From Flavobacteriales bacterium UBA7443 (GTDB lineage Bacteria; Bacteroidota; Bacteroidia; Flavobacteriales_D; Sanyastnellaceae): a stretch of 34,577 bases of DNA. The stretch spans positions 1 to 34,577 of the forward strand of contig DLQB01000037.1 in NCBI GenBank assembly GCA_002477505.1. Reading direction: 5' to 3'. Each line of letters starts with the position of its first letter. Position 1 is the stretch's first letter. This document shows positions 16,637 to 26,063 of the stretch, in pieces. The notes below the pieces were generated by a model, which made no database searches, was not told the DNA's origin, and was given only the letters and a program-made list of their open reading frames with translations. The translations under genes and the position numbers were made by a program.

Positions 16637-17896
16637 TCAATAGTGTAGTTCTTTCGACTCTTGTAGCATCGGATGGTTCTTGGGAATCAACGGAGCTTTA
16701 CTCAACGCATTTAATGTGCGGTTGATGTACAGTCCAAGGAAACCGAGAAACAATCCTATCTCAAAAATACCGAATTCATTGTGGTCGAACATCGTCCCGG
16801 GTATAACAAGCAGATACACGTCTGCAAAGTGCCCCAGGAAGATGAGCATCCCCACAGGAACGATGAATTTTGAATTTCGTTTGGTATCCCGCGGCAACAA
16901 GGTATAGAACGGAATGGCGAAATTCACGAAGAAGGTGATCATGAATGGCACCTGATAATCGGAGAAAAAGCGCTGGGTGTAATACGTTACTTCCTCCGGA
17001 ATATTCGCATACCAAATCAATAGGAATTGGCTCACCCAGAGGTAACTCCAAAGCATCGATATCGCGAACATCCACTTCGAAATATCATGCATGTGACTTG
17101 ATGTAACCTCCTGGTAATATCCTTTCCCACGCAACCAAATCAAACCCACATTGAGCATGATCATGAAACTCACCCACATTCCCGAGAACAAATACCAGCC
17201 GAAAAGCGTGGAAAACCAGTGGACATCGATGGACATCACCCAATCCCAAGCGAGCATCGAACTGAAAACAGCAAAAAACACCAAGAATACCGCACTGCGG
17301 CGAAATTGTTTGAAGTGCAAATCCAAATCCGGCTTCTCATCCTCGAGCAACGACCATCTTCGGAACAAACGAGCGAAAATCAAGAAAGTCGCCACATAAC
17401 CCAACGTTCTCAGCCAAAAAAACCAAGGGGTGAAGTAGGCTTCTTTCCCTGCAATGATGTGGTCATAATTGGGGTTTTCAACCGCTCCCGCTTCAGGGGC
17501 ATCCAAGTATACCGTCTGGTCTCCCTCCACGACCATGTATTCATGGTATAGCGTTGAATCCATCCAATGGTACAAATGGTGTGCATGGAAAAAGTGTCCT
17601 GCAGCCAAAACAAAGATGATCACGCCCCCACCGATGGGCAAGAAATGCCACATGGCTTCAAATGTTCGCTTGATGATGGCCGACCATGAGGCCTCTACCG
17701 CATAGTTCAACGCATAAAAGAACAACGCTGCCAAAGAGATGGAAAACCAAAAGAATCCATTGATGAGCAGGTTGGCCCACCAGCGCTGGTGGTGATCCGA
17801 TCCATCGGTAAAAAAGCCTCCAATCAAGGCAATCAACCCAATTCCCATAAGGATTTGAGTGATCAGTTTCGTCCGTCCTTCAAATTTGAATTCCAT
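16637..17896 (-). CDS. actF: Alternative complex III subunit ActF
   Basis: 419 residues, about 10 membrane helices, the ActF/NrfD-related integral membrane subunit of quinol:cytochrome c oxidoreductase. Recognisable segments include WWANLLINGFFWFSI, HFLPIGGGVIIFVLAAGHFFHAHHLYHW, WDWVMSIDVHWFSTLFGWY and GHFADVYLLVIPG. In ACIII, ActC and ActF form paired membrane modules; ActF is thought to take part in proton translocation. It starts 2 bases after the actE stop, which fits tight stoichiometric expression. Confidence 0.93.
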   Translation of the reverse strand: MEFKFEGRTKLITQILMGIGLIALIGGFFTDGSDHHQRWWANLLINGFFWFSISLAALFFYALNYAVEASWSAIIKRTFEAMWHFLPIGGGVIIFVLAAGHFFHAHHLYHWMDSTLYHEYMVVEGDQTVYLDAPEAGAVENPNYDHIIAGKEAYFTPWFFWLRTLGYVATFLIFARLFRRWSLLEDEKPDLDLHFKQFRRSAVFLVFFAVFSSMLAWDWVMSIDVHWFSTLFGWYLFSGMWVSFMIMLNVGLIWLRGKGYYQEVTSSHMHDISKWMFAISMLWSYLWVSQFLLIWYANIPEEVTYYTQRFFSDYQVPFMITFFVNFAIPFYTLLPRDTKRNSKFIVPVGMLIFLGHFADVYLLVIPGTMFDHNEFGIFEIGLFLGFLGLYINRTLNALSKAPLIPKNHPMLQESKELHY

Positions 17897-17898
17897 GA

Positions 17899-18597
17899 TC
17901 AGTTATTCATAGCCATGGCATCATCCATATCGGAATCTGCCGGTTTCACTACGTTGCCATTGTCGTCAAACTCCGGCATATCACCTCCATTCTGAAGGAC
18001 TTTAATGTACTCAATGACCAACCAGCGGTCTTTCTGAGAAAGCTGAGAGGCATGCGAACCCATCAAACCCTTGCCATATGTCAAGGTGTGGTACATTTTG
18101 CCCTCGGGCAGGTCTTTCAATTTATCACTGTAACTCGGGATGCCTTGGATATGACCATTGCGGCTCAGCGCACCATCACCCTTGCCGCCCTCGCCGTGGC
18201 ACTGGGTGCACATCAAGGTATAAATCTCTTGTCCAGCTTCTAATTCAGTTTGGCCAACTTGAGTCAATGGCGACTTTAAGTTCATGCCCGCAGCCTCGTA
18301 ACCTTCCACCGTATTGGCAAAGGCATAGGGCATGACATAATCCATCGCGCTCGGGTTAAATGGAATCGTCCCTGCAACCGGCTTCCGAGCCGATTGAACC
18401 AAGCGCTGGGCACGTGCCGTTTCCTCACCTACTTGATAGGGGTCTTGGCCATAATCCACGTATGCCTCCACCGCAGGTGAACGGTACATGTCCGGCATGT
18501 ATTCCAAGCCCGAGCTGTCGGGATCAGTAACACAGCCCGTGGTAGCAAACAATCCTGCTACGACTGCTGTCAAAACAATGTTCGTTCGGATGTTCAT
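17899..18597 (-). CDS. actE: Alternative complex III subunit ActE, monoheme lipoprotein
   Basis: 232 residues. A lipoprotein signal ends at Cys22 (LFATTGC), so the protein should be membrane-anchored by lipid. A single heme c motif CTQCH (130-134) sits in a cytochrome c domain with GEGGKGDG downstream and a Met-rich segment (YGKGLMGSH) likely supplying the sixth ligand. In the Flavobacterium ACIII-oxidase supercomplex this subunit passes electrons towards the oxidase. The ATG at 18597 shares its A with the actD TGA (TGATG), implying coupled translation; a GTG three bases earlier is less likely. Confidence 0.93.
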   Translation of the reverse strand: MNIRTNIVLTAVVAGLFATTGCVTDPDSSGLEYMPDMYRSPAVEAYVDYGQDPYQVGEETARAQRLVQSARKPVAGTIPFNPSAMDYVMPYAFANTVEGYEAAGMNLKSPLTQVGQTELEAGQEIYTLMCTQCHGEGGKGDGALSRNGHIQGIPSYSDKLKDLPEGKMYHTLTYGKGLMGSHASQLSQKDRWLVIEYIKVLQNGGDMPEFDDNGNVVKPADSDMDDAMAMNN

Positions 18598-19127
18598 CAC
18601 TTGTAATCTTTGGTGCTGAGCTCAAAAAGTGGCGTCTCCTTGATTGCCGCCTCCAACTCATCTGCTGAAAGGGTGTTCTGCTCGGTGGTTATCTCCATTA
18701 CAAACTTATCGTCAGTCGTGCGTGGGTCCGGGTTGGACGCAGGCATTCCAGGCAAGGTGCCATTGCGCAATAAATACGTGATGGCCATTCCGTGGGCTCC
18801 GCAGAGAACGGAAAACTCAAATGTTACCGGGATGAAAGCGGGCAAATTCTCAATCAAGGAGAAACTCGGCTTACCTCCAATGTTCATCGGCCAGTCGGAG
18901 ATCATGAAGTACCACATTCCCAAAAGGGCCAATGTCGTGCCGGTTGTTGCGTACATAAACGCTGCAATCCCGAGGCGTGTGCGCTTCACTCCGATGATGG
19001 GATCAATCCCGTGCACCGGAAACGGGGAGAAAACATCCTTGACCCGGATGCCTTTTGCTACCAATGCCGATGCCGCATCTTTCAGCGTATCGTCATCATC
19101 ATACATTACATGGAATACCTTATTCAT
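18597..19127 (-). CDS. actD: Alternative complex III subunit ActD (DUF3341)
   Basis: 176 residues, normal for the family. An N-terminal soluble alpha/beta domain (FHVMYDDDDTLKDAASAL, GIRVKDVFSPFPVHGID) precedes two membrane helices (GIAAFMYATTGTTLALLGMWY and LPAFIPVTFEFSVLCGAHGMAITYLL). The VKDVFSPFPVHG wording is typical of ActD. It is a non-redox subunit of ACIII. It starts 11 bases after actC and overlaps actE by one base. Confidence 0.93.
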   Translation of the reverse strand: MNKVFHVMYDDDDTLKDAASALVAKGIRVKDVFSPFPVHGIDPIIGVKRTRLGIAAFMYATTGTTLALLGMWYFMISDWPMNIGGKPSFSLIENLPAFIPVTFEFSVLCGAHGMAITYLLRNGTLPGMPASNPDPRTTDDKFVMEITTEQNTLSADELEAAIKETPLFELSTKDYK

Positions 19128-19138
19128 GGCTGTAAGGG

Positions 19139-20518
19139 TCAGTTATTTTCTTGAGCTTTCTTGTAATTCTCTCCGCTTGACTTCAAAATGGTCTTCAACT
19201 CATTCAATGCCAAAACAGGAAAGAATCGGGCAAAACCGAGGAACAGCGTGAAGAAGATTCCTAGCGTTCCGATGAATACACCAATGTCAATATTCGTGGG
19301 GTGAAATTCTCCCCAACTCGAAGGATCGTAATCCCGGTGAATCGACGTTACGATAATGACGTAACGCTCAAACCACATTCCGATATTCACCACAATGGAA
19401 AGCGCAAACGTGGCTACCAAACTCCGGCGAATCTTCTTAAACCAAAAGAGTTGTGGGCTGATAACATTGCAGGTCATCATGATCCAATAGGCCCAACTGT
19501 AGGGGCCGCTGAAACGATTGATGAATGCATAGCTTTCATACTCGACACCGGAATACCACGAGATGAATAACTCGGTGAGGTAGGCCACGCCCACAATCGA
19601 TCCCGTAACGATGATTACGATATTCATGTATTCGACGTGCTTCACGTGGATGTAATTCTCCAGCTTCATGCCCTTACGCATGATCAATAGCAACGTCTGA
19701 ACCATCGCAAAACCGGAAAATACTGCCCCCGAAACAAAGTAAGGAGGGAAGATGGTCGTGTGCCATCCGGGAATCACCGATGTGGCGAAGTCCATGGATA
19801 CGATTGAGTGAACCGAGAATACCAACGGCGTCGCTATACCTGCCAGTACCAGGGAAACTTCTTCGAAGCGATTCCAATGCTTGGCACGACCGCTCCAACC
19901 GAAACTCAAAAAGCCGTATACCTTCTTGGCGAATGGCTTTGTCATTCGGTCACGGATGGTCGCAAAATCAGGAATCAGTCCAATGTACCAGAAGACGAGG
20001 GAGACCGAGAAATAAGTCGAAATGGCAAAAACGTCCCACAACAGCGGGCTATTGAAATTCACCCACAACGATCCGAATTGGTTGGGCAAGGGAAGTACCC
20101 AGTAGCTCACCCAAATTCGTCCCATGTGAATCCCTGGGAAAATCGCGGCCATGATCACCGCAAAAATGGTCATCGCCTCCGCAGAACGGTTGATGGCCAT
20201 TCGCCACTTCTGGCGGAACAAAAGCAATACAGCAGATATGAGGGTTCCCGCGTGACCAATTCCGACCCACCAAACAAAATTGGTGATGTCCCAGGCCCAT
20301 CCAACGGTCTTGTTCAATCCCCATACTCCAATGCCTGTGCCCAAAAGATACAGGATGCATCCAACGCCGTAAACGGCGATGATGCTGGAAATGGTAATCA
20401 TTATTTTCCATCCAATGGGAGCGTCCCCTTGAATGGGTCCGACCACATCGTCGGTGATGTCTTTGTAAGACTTGTCCCCTAGTATCAGAGGTTCCCGAAT
20501 GGCAGCTTCTCTTTGCAT
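19139..20518 (-). CDS. actC: Alternative complex III subunit ActC (NrfD-like, quinol site)
   Basis: 459 residues, about 10 membrane helices, NrfD/PsrC family. Recognisable parts are VWGLNKTVGWAWDITNFVWW, HAGTLISAVLLLFRQKWR, GIHMGRIWVSYWVLPLPNQ, PLLWDVFAISTYF and GWHTTIFPPYFVSGAVFSG. In ACIII this subunit forms the quinol-oxidising site next to the [3Fe-4S] cluster of ActB. It starts 7 bases after actB. Confidence 0.95.
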   Translation of the reverse strand: MQREAAIREPLILGDKSYKDITDDVVGPIQGDAPIGWKIMITISSIIAVYGVGCILYLLGTGIGVWGLNKTVGWAWDITNFVWWVGIGHAGTLISAVLLLFRQKWRMAINRSAEAMTIFAVIMAAIFPGIHMGRIWVSYWVLPLPNQFGSLWVNFNSPLLWDVFAISTYFSVSLVFWYIGLIPDFATIRDRMTKPFAKKVYGFLSFGWSGRAKHWNRFEEVSLVLAGIATPLVFSVHSIVSMDFATSVIPGWHTTIFPPYFVSGAVFSGFAMVQTLLLIMRKGMKLENYIHVKHVEYMNIVIIVTGSIVGVAYLTELFISWYSGVEYESYAFINRFSGPYSWAYWIMMTCNVISPQLFWFKKIRRSLVATFALSIVVNIGMWFERYVIIVTSIHRDYDPSSWGEFHPTNIDIGVFIGTLGIFFTLFLGFARFFPVLALNELKTILKSSGENYKKAQENN

Positions 20519-20525
20519 GATCCTA

Positions 20526-23500
20526 TCAGGCTTGGTTAGGTTCTACGTTTCGCACTTTCGTCATGTAGAAGATGTTGGGCTTCACTCCAATCTCCTCCAA
20601 TGCATGGTAAGCGCGGTTGTTTTCAGAAATCGCTCGCACTCCAGCAGACTTATCGTTCAAGTCTCCAAATGAAATCGCGTGAGTTGGACAAGCCTCTGCA
20701 CACGCCGTAACGACTGATCCATCCGGCACTGGTGTTCCCGCTTTTTTCGCATCGAGCTTGCCCGATTGAATGCGCTGCACGCACATGCTGCACTTCTCCA
20801 TAACCCCACGGCTTCTCACCGTAACGTCTGGATTCAAGACCATCCGCATGAGACTGTCTTGCGCTGGGTTGAAGTTGGCAAACTTCTTATAACCCGGATA
20901 GTTGAACCAATTGAATCGTCGAACCTTGTACGGACAGTTGTTGGCACAGTATCGCGTGCCGATGCAACGGTTGTAGGTCATCTGGTTCAGGCCTTCATTG
21001 CTGTGAGTGGTCGCCGCTACGGGGCATACCGTCTCGCATGGAGCATGATTGCAGTGCTGGCACATCATTGGCATGTGCACCGTCTGTGGATTGGCAGATG
21101 GATCTTCCATCTTACGGTAAGAACCGATGACACTGGTTCCTTCCTCTTCTCCACGCTCGAGGCTATAATCCGAGGCAAAGAAGCGATCGATTCGCATCCA
21201 GTGCATATCACGGTGCCTTCTCACCTCATCCTTGCCCACTACGGGAACATTGTTTTCAATGTGGCATGCTGTAACACACGCGCTGCATCCCGTGCAACTT
21301 GTCAAATCGATGGTCATTCCCCATCGGTGACCTACTTCCTCTACCGGATGCTCATGCCAAAGATCAAAGGCGGATGTTGGTTTCCCATCCTGTGCATCGA
21401 TCGCGCCGTCCCCAGTGACATCTTCATGCACTGCAAGCGTGATCAATTCGTTCCATGAAGCCTTTCCTTTCTTGGCATCTCGCTCAGCGAAGTAGCTCGA
21501 AAAGTCAGTTTCCTTAACGATGCTTTCACGACCCATAAACGTGTTTTGGATCTGCGTGCATGCCAGAGGATACGTTTCTCCTGTAGCCTCGACAGTCACA
21601 TCGTACTGCGAATAATCCGTGAAATCACCTGATTGAGCTGTCCATGGGAATACGTTTTTCCCAACAGGAGTTGGTTTTCCGTCTGAATCCGTTTCGAATG
21701 AGCCGTTTTCTCCGGTCTGAAAAGCTGCCTTTCCAATGTTTTCTCCGTTGCCTCCTCGGCCATAGCCCAAGGCAATGCCAATGGTCCCAGGGGCCTGGCC
21801 TGGCATAGGGAATACAGGCAATTCCATCGAAGTGCCGGCGACAGTAACCTTGACCAGACTTGCTGGCTTTTCTTGGCCAATGAAGCCGTTCAGGCCCATC
21901 GCATCCACATCGGAGTGCGCCATGGTCACGTAATTGTCCCACGTGACCTTCGTCAACGGATCTGGTGTTTCCTGGAGCATGGGGTTGGCCGCATGTTGGC
22001 CGGCACCCATGGTTGTTTTCTGGTATAGCGCCAATTCAACAGCACCTCCCTTTCGACCGTTCAATTCCGAAATGGCTTGCGACGTTCCCGTACCTGCAAA
22101 CGTAACGGCTTGGCCCGGCATAACATCAACTCCAATGAAGCCATTGTGAACCGCCTTGTTCCATGCGGCGTTGGTGTACATCGCATCGGATGTGTAATCG
22201 GATGCATGGGTTGATCGCACGTATGTATACCAATCTTGGTTGACACCGGACCAACGCACAAGGCTTTCACCCCATGGTCGTGTGTTGTGCAACGGCGAAA
22301 TGGTTGGCTGCACCAAGTCAATTCGGTCAGCTTCAATCTGCAAATCGCCCCATGATTCTAACCAGTGGTGGGTCGGAGCAATCACTTTGCACAGTGATGC
22401 CGTCTCATCCGCTACCGTAGAAGTACTGACCGTGTGCTTCATCGCCGACAGCGCCTTTGCAAAGGCTGCGGCGTTGGGCGCATCATAAGCAGGGTTGCAG
22501 TCCGCTATGATCAGAACCTCAACCGCTCCTGCTGTCATATCAGATGTCAGCTGCTTCAGTGAAGAAGAACTCCCTTGAAACAAGGTCATCTCGTCATATG
22601 AAACTGTTGTTCCAACAGCTCCAAGCGCAGCGTTGATAGCATTCACTACGCGTTGCATAGCGAGGTCATTGGCTCCAGCCATGACCAACCCTTTGGATCC
22701 CGCTCGCTTCAAATCCTTCGCTGCCAAAGCCACTGCCTTGTTCGCTTCTTCTGAAAGTTGCCCAGCAGTCCCCTGGCCAGTCACCATCGCCAGCAATGCA
22801 GTTGCAACACGACCCTGCTCTGATGGCTTCACCATCGTGCGGTGATCGGCATTTGAACCGGTCAAGCTCATGTTGGTTTCAAAGGCATGAACCCGTGACA
22901 TCTTACCTGACTCTGGCTTTCGCATGGCAGCCCAACGCTCACCGTAGATCACGTTGTCTGCAAAAGAACCCAAGAAATCGGCTCCGATTGTCACGACTGC
23001 TTCAGCCTCTTCGAGGCGGTAAGAGGGGAATGAATTGACCCCAAAGTCGGCTTCGGCAGCCGCTCGGAAAGCGCCGTAATCAATGGCATCATATTGGATG
23101 TGCTCCAATCCGGATTGGGCAATAGCCCGCAAGGCGGATGGCGACAATACCGTGTTCGTCAACAATACCTTTCGTCCTTCACCTTGCATCACATTGGATA
23201 CCGCGGCATCAACTGTCGCCCAATCGCTCGCTTCACCACCAATCTGGGGGCCATCGAGACGAGCGCTGTCATACAGCGAAATCACAGAAGCATTGACCCG
23301 TGCATTCACACGGCCGTAACCTGTTTCGGTATTGGACTTGATGAATATGGGACGACCCTCGCGAGTCTTCACCAACACATTCACGAAATCATGCCCGTCG
23401 TAATAGGTGCTTGCGTAATGATTGGCCACACCGGGTGTGACTTCCTCAGGTTTGTTCGTGTAAGGAATGCTCTTAACGACTGGAGTCTCACACGCCGCCA

Positions 23501-23696
23501 AAGTGGCAGCCGTAAGACCAAAGCCCATGAACTTCAAGAAGTCCCTCCGCCCGGTATGGGTAGATTCGAGGCGCTCGTCGGTTAAAAATTCATCCACCGA
23601 TTGCGCTTCAGGGAACTCTTGTCCTTGAATCGTCTTAAATGCTTCTGTTTCTCGAAGCTCGTCCAGTCCGGACCAATAGCGCTTTGTATTTGCCAT
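20526..23696 (-). CDS. actB: Alternative complex III subunit ActB, iron-sulfur protein
   Basis: 1056 residues. A Tat-like motif near residues 50-57 (GRRDFLKF) is followed by a hydrophobic stretch and Cys69 in TLAAC, so it may also be lipidated. The middle is a molybdopterin-oxidoreductase-like fold expected to lack Mo cofactor. The C-terminal ferredoxin part has CTGCSACVTACHIENN, CQHCNHAPCETVCP, CIGTRYCANNCP and CSMCVQRI with CAEACPT, enough for three [4Fe-4S] clusters and one [3Fe-4S]. I chose the ATG at 23696 (MANTKRYWSGLDELR) because the open frame to 23762 would overlap actA and adds nothing family-like. It follows actA by 31 bases. Confidence 0.95.
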   Translation of the reverse strand: MANTKRYWSGLDELRETEAFKTIQGQEFPEAQSVDEFLTDERLESTHTGRRDFLKFMGFGLTAATLAACETPVVKSIPYTNKPEEVTPGVANHYASTYYDGHDFVNVLVKTREGRPIFIKSNTETGYGRVNARVNASVISLYDSARLDGPQIGGEASDWATVDAAVSNVMQGEGRKVLLTNTVLSPSALRAIAQSGLEHIQYDAIDYGAFRAAAEADFGVNSFPSYRLEEAEAVVTIGADFLGSFADNVIYGERWAAMRKPESGKMSRVHAFETNMSLTGSNADHRTMVKPSEQGRVATALLAMVTGQGTAGQLSEEANKAVALAAKDLKRAGSKGLVMAGANDLAMQRVVNAINAALGAVGTTVSYDEMTLFQGSSSSLKQLTSDMTAGAVEVLIIADCNPAYDAPNAAAFAKALSAMKHTVSTSTVADETASLCKVIAPTHHWLESWGDLQIEADRIDLVQPTISPLHNTRPWGESLVRWSGVNQDWYTYVRSTHASDYTSDAMYTNAAWNKAVHNGFIGVDVMPGQAVTFAGTGTSQAISELNGRKGGAVELALYQKTTMGAGQHAANPMLQETPDPLTKVTWDNYVTMAHSDVDAMGLNGFIGQEKPASLVKVTVAGTSMELPVFPMPGQAPGTIGIALGYGRGGNGENIGKAAFQTGENGSFETDSDGKPTPVGKNVFPWTAQSGDFTDYSQYDVTVEATGETYPLACTQIQNTFMGRESIVKETDFSSYFAERDAKKGKASWNELITLAVHEDVTGDGAIDAQDGKPTSAFDLWHEHPVEEVGHRWGMTIDLTSCTGCSACVTACHIENNVPVVGKDEVRRHRDMHWMRIDRFFASDYSLERGEEEGTSVIGSYRKMEDPSANPQTVHMPMMCQHCNHAPCETVCPVAATTHSNEGLNQMTYNRCIGTRYCANNCPYKVRRFNWFNYPGYKKFANFNPAQDSLMRMVLNPDVTVRSRGVMEKCSMCVQRIQSGKLDAKKAGTPVPDGSVVTACAEACPTHAISFGDLNDKSAGVRAISENNRAYHALEEIGVKPNIFYMTKVRNVEPNQA

Positions 23697-23727
23697 GTGG
23701 CTGCGATAAGGGGTTCGCGATTGATGC

Positions 23728-25152
23728 TTAATAATGGCACTTGGCACACTCCCAGCCGCCAAGCTCCTTTACGGTGATTTTGTCGTCTTCCATGTACTTC
23801 CGAAGCTCTTCATTGCCGCGAAGGTTGTCCTTCAGGCGGTGATGAATTTCTTCATAGTACCCACTGCTTGCCAAGTCAATCTCGGCTTTGTTATGGCATT
23901 CGATGCACCAGCCCATCGTTAGGGTTGGTTTAGAGAGTTCGATCAAGCCGGGGTATTTGTCCACCAGCTGATTGATGTCTTCTACTTCAGCAACTCGGCC
24001 AACGGTATATGTTTCAACATCACCGTGGCAATTTTGACACTGCAGGCCTCCTACAACAACGTGCTGTTGGTGACTAAAGAATACGTGATCAGGCAAATTG
24101 TGGACCTTGTTCCAGCGAATCGGTTCGCCATCGTAAGTGTCCTGTGGCGAAGTGTAGCCATTTTTGCCGCTTCCATCAACGTACGTCCCGGAAGTTGGAT
24201 CGAATCCGATGGCGTCATAAATCTTAGCGATTTCAGTCTCACCATACCTGCGTCCCTTTTTGACTGCTTTGTGGCAGTTCATGCAGACGTTTGTGGATGG
24301 GATTCCAGCATGCTTTGATTCGTAGGCACTGTGGTGGCAGTACTTGCAATCCACCTCATTCTCACAAACGTGAACGCTATGGATAAACTTAACCGGTTGA
24401 TTCGGCTTGTAGCCTTCTACCACCCCTACACGCATCAAGCCTTGGTACCCGAGTACCGCGCCGTATGCTAAGAAGAACATGCCTATGAGCGACACTGCCA
24501 CTCGGTTATCCCACGTCCAATTTCGAATGCGAACGCCATACGGAGCATCTTCGAGCAAGTCGTCACCGTCTTTTTCGCGGGCCGCATTGGTCAGGCTTCG
24601 GTTTACACCTGCAGCGGCCATGGCAATGATCAAGAATAGCACCAGCAACATTAAGAACCACGTGCTTCGTGTATCGGAGGTGTCTGCGATAGGCAAATCG
24701 TCAACAGTCACACAATCGGAACCGGCATCAGCAACGGGAGCTGCATCGGGCGGATTCTGAACATACGCCATAATGTTCTTGATGTCGTCGGGCGAAACCG
24801 CTTGCGCGGTCATCCATCCGTAGGTCGGAACGTAACGATCCACCAATGACTTGATGTACTTGTCTCCTGATTCAGCCGCACCCTGTGGATTTTGAATCCA
24901 CTGAATGAGTAACTCGTCAGTGGCACCCCACCGGTCAGCAATTCCAGCGAGCCCCGGCGCAGCCAGCACCTCATTCGTCACTTTGTGGCAAGAAGCGCAG
25001 TTTGCATTGAAGAGCGCTTGGCCCGCCTCAATGTCACCCTCCTCCCAAATATCAGCTGCCGCTTGTGTAGCCGTCAACAGAAGGCATGCGGTCAAGATGT
25101 TTCTAAAGGCTCTGAAGCCCGTGTAAGCTACCATGGAATTTGCTTTTCGCAT
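23728..25152 (-). CDS. actA: Alternative complex III subunit ActA, multiheme cytochrome c
   Basis: 474 residues from the ATG at 25152. A signal-like N-terminus is followed by a monoheme cytochrome c domain (CASCH, residues 52-56). Two membrane helices come next (TWFLMLLVLFLIIAMAAAGV and AVSLIGMFFLAYGAVLGYQG), then a pentaheme domain with CKYCH, CMNCH, CQNCH, CIECH and a last CAKCH one residue from the end. The six motifs exceed the pentaheme ActA of some lineages because of the extra N-terminal cytochrome domain, an arrangement found in Bacteroidota. It is the first gene of the act-cta operon. Confidence 0.94.
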   Translation of the reverse strand: MRKANSMVAYTGFRAFRNILTACLLLTATQAAADIWEEGDIEAGQALFNANCASCHKVTNEVLAAPGLAGIADRWGATDELLIQWIQNPQGAAESGDKYIKSLVDRYVPTYGWMTAQAVSPDDIKNIMAYVQNPPDAAPVADAGSDCVTVDDLPIADTSDTRSTWFLMLLVLFLIIAMAAAGVNRSLTNAAREKDGDDLLEDAPYGVRIRNWTWDNRVAVSLIGMFFLAYGAVLGYQGLMRVGVVEGYKPNQPVKFIHSVHVCENEVDCKYCHHSAYESKHAGIPSTNVCMNCHKAVKKGRRYGETEIAKIYDAIGFDPTSGTYVDGSGKNGYTSPQDTYDGEPIRWNKVHNLPDHVFFSHQQHVVVGGLQCQNCHGDVETYTVGRVAEVEDINQLVDKYPGLIELSKPTLTMGWCIECHNKAEIDLASSGYYEEIHHRLKDNLRGNEELRKYMEDDKITVKELGGWECAKCHY

Positions 25153-25179
25153 CACAAAAATTGTCGCTCTTTTCGCACG

Positions 25180-25187
25180 CGAAATTA
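25180..25187 (-). promoter_or_regulatory. Candidate -7 element for the act-cta operon
   Basis: TAATTTCG on the minus strand differs by one base from TAnnTTTG and lies 27 bases before the actA ATG. No well-spaced -33 TTG is seen. It is the best of several weak candidates in the 238-base divergent spacer (25153-25390), in which I see no other clear signal. Confidence 0.3.
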
Positions 25188-25390
25188 AGCACTGAAAGCC
25201 AATAAAACAGGCAGAAACAGGCCAAACTCATGACCTTCCTTTGCTAAATTCCACACCCACCCCCATAAACACCTGTTATACAACTCTTTATAAACATTCT
25301 AGCCCTTCACTTTTTCGTGACTTTCCCATGACAATCGTTCAAACCGACGCCTGAGGCATTGTCTGGCTTCATTTCATAACTTTACCGGCA

Positions 25391-26059
25391 ATGGCAGGTT
25401 CAATCGCACATCCTAATGGAGCGTTCAGCGCATCAAAAGCGCTATTGTTTTCAATCGCTTTCGCATGTGCGTATTCCAATGGAGCGCTCGCTCAGGACAA
25501 CAACGCTTGGTGGAAAGGCTTGTTCCAACAAAGAAGCGCCTCATGCGACTCTGCCGCTGTTTCTTCGCCTGATCCGGGAGAAGCGACCCGGACCGGTCCC
25601 CTCACAATAGACGAGTCCCACTCAATCATTCCAGCAGAGAGCGGCGCCGCTGATTCAAATTCAAGCGAATCAGATTCAGCCGCGCAGCGCGCTCGCAAGC
25701 AAGGAGATTATCAATTGATGTGGGATCCTCGTATGGCCCAATTGGACTCTACGTGGAAAACCGAATCTCATCCGTTGAATGGTTACCGCATCCAGCTTTT
25801 TTCGGGAAGCCTGCAGAAAGCGCGCGAATTCAGGGCCATTGCACGCCGACGGACCGATTTGCCTGTGTACATGTCATCCATGCCTCCTAATTATCGCCTG
25901 ACCATCGGGGATTTCAGGAACAAGTGGGGCGCAGAAAACGAGAAACAACAATGGCTGGGATTGTTCCCGCTTGCGCTTGTAATTCCCATGGAAATTCAAT
26001 TGCCGAAGTTGCTCCCTTCGCCAGAAAAGAACATGGCTCCAGCCGGCACAGCCGAATGA
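25391..26059 (+). CDS. Exported SPOR-domain protein
   Basis: 222 residues. A signal peptide (KALLFSIAFACAYSNGALAQ) is followed by a low-complexity Ser/Ala/Asp-rich linker (about 50-100) and a C-terminal SPOR-like domain (about 125-202): NGYRIQLFSGSLQKAREFRAI, LPVYMSSMPPNYRLTIGDFR and LGLFPLALVIP match the usual pattern. SPOR domains bind denuded peptidoglycan glycan strands, so a cell-envelope or septal location is likely. It is divergent from actA and convergent with infB (4-base gap). A gene of this kind between infB and the act operon is, as I recall, common in Flavobacteriia. A TAACTTTA just before the ATG is too close to be a confident promoter. Confidence 0.75.
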   Translation: MAGSIAHPNGAFSASKALLFSIAFACAYSNGALAQDNNAWWKGLFQQRSASCDSAAVSSPDPGEATRTGPLTIDESHSIIPAESGAADSNSSESDSAAQRARKQGDYQLMWDPRMAQLDSTWKTESHPLNGYRIQLFSGSLQKAREFRAIARRRTDLPVYMSSMPPNYRLTIGDFRNKWGAENEKQQWLGLFPLALVIPMEIQLPKLLPSPEKNMAPAGTAE

Positions 26060-26063
26060 AGAT

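Noticed and set aside
23697..23762. Longer ActB starting at 23762
   Set aside because: It would overlap the end of actA by 35 bases, and the added residues are not family-like; MANTKRYWSG at 23696 is the normal ActB start.
25276..25293. TTATA-N8-TATAA inverted repeat in the actA/SPOR spacer
   Set aside because: Short, AT-only arms with a long spacer; expected by chance in such a spacer and not aligned with any promoter element.
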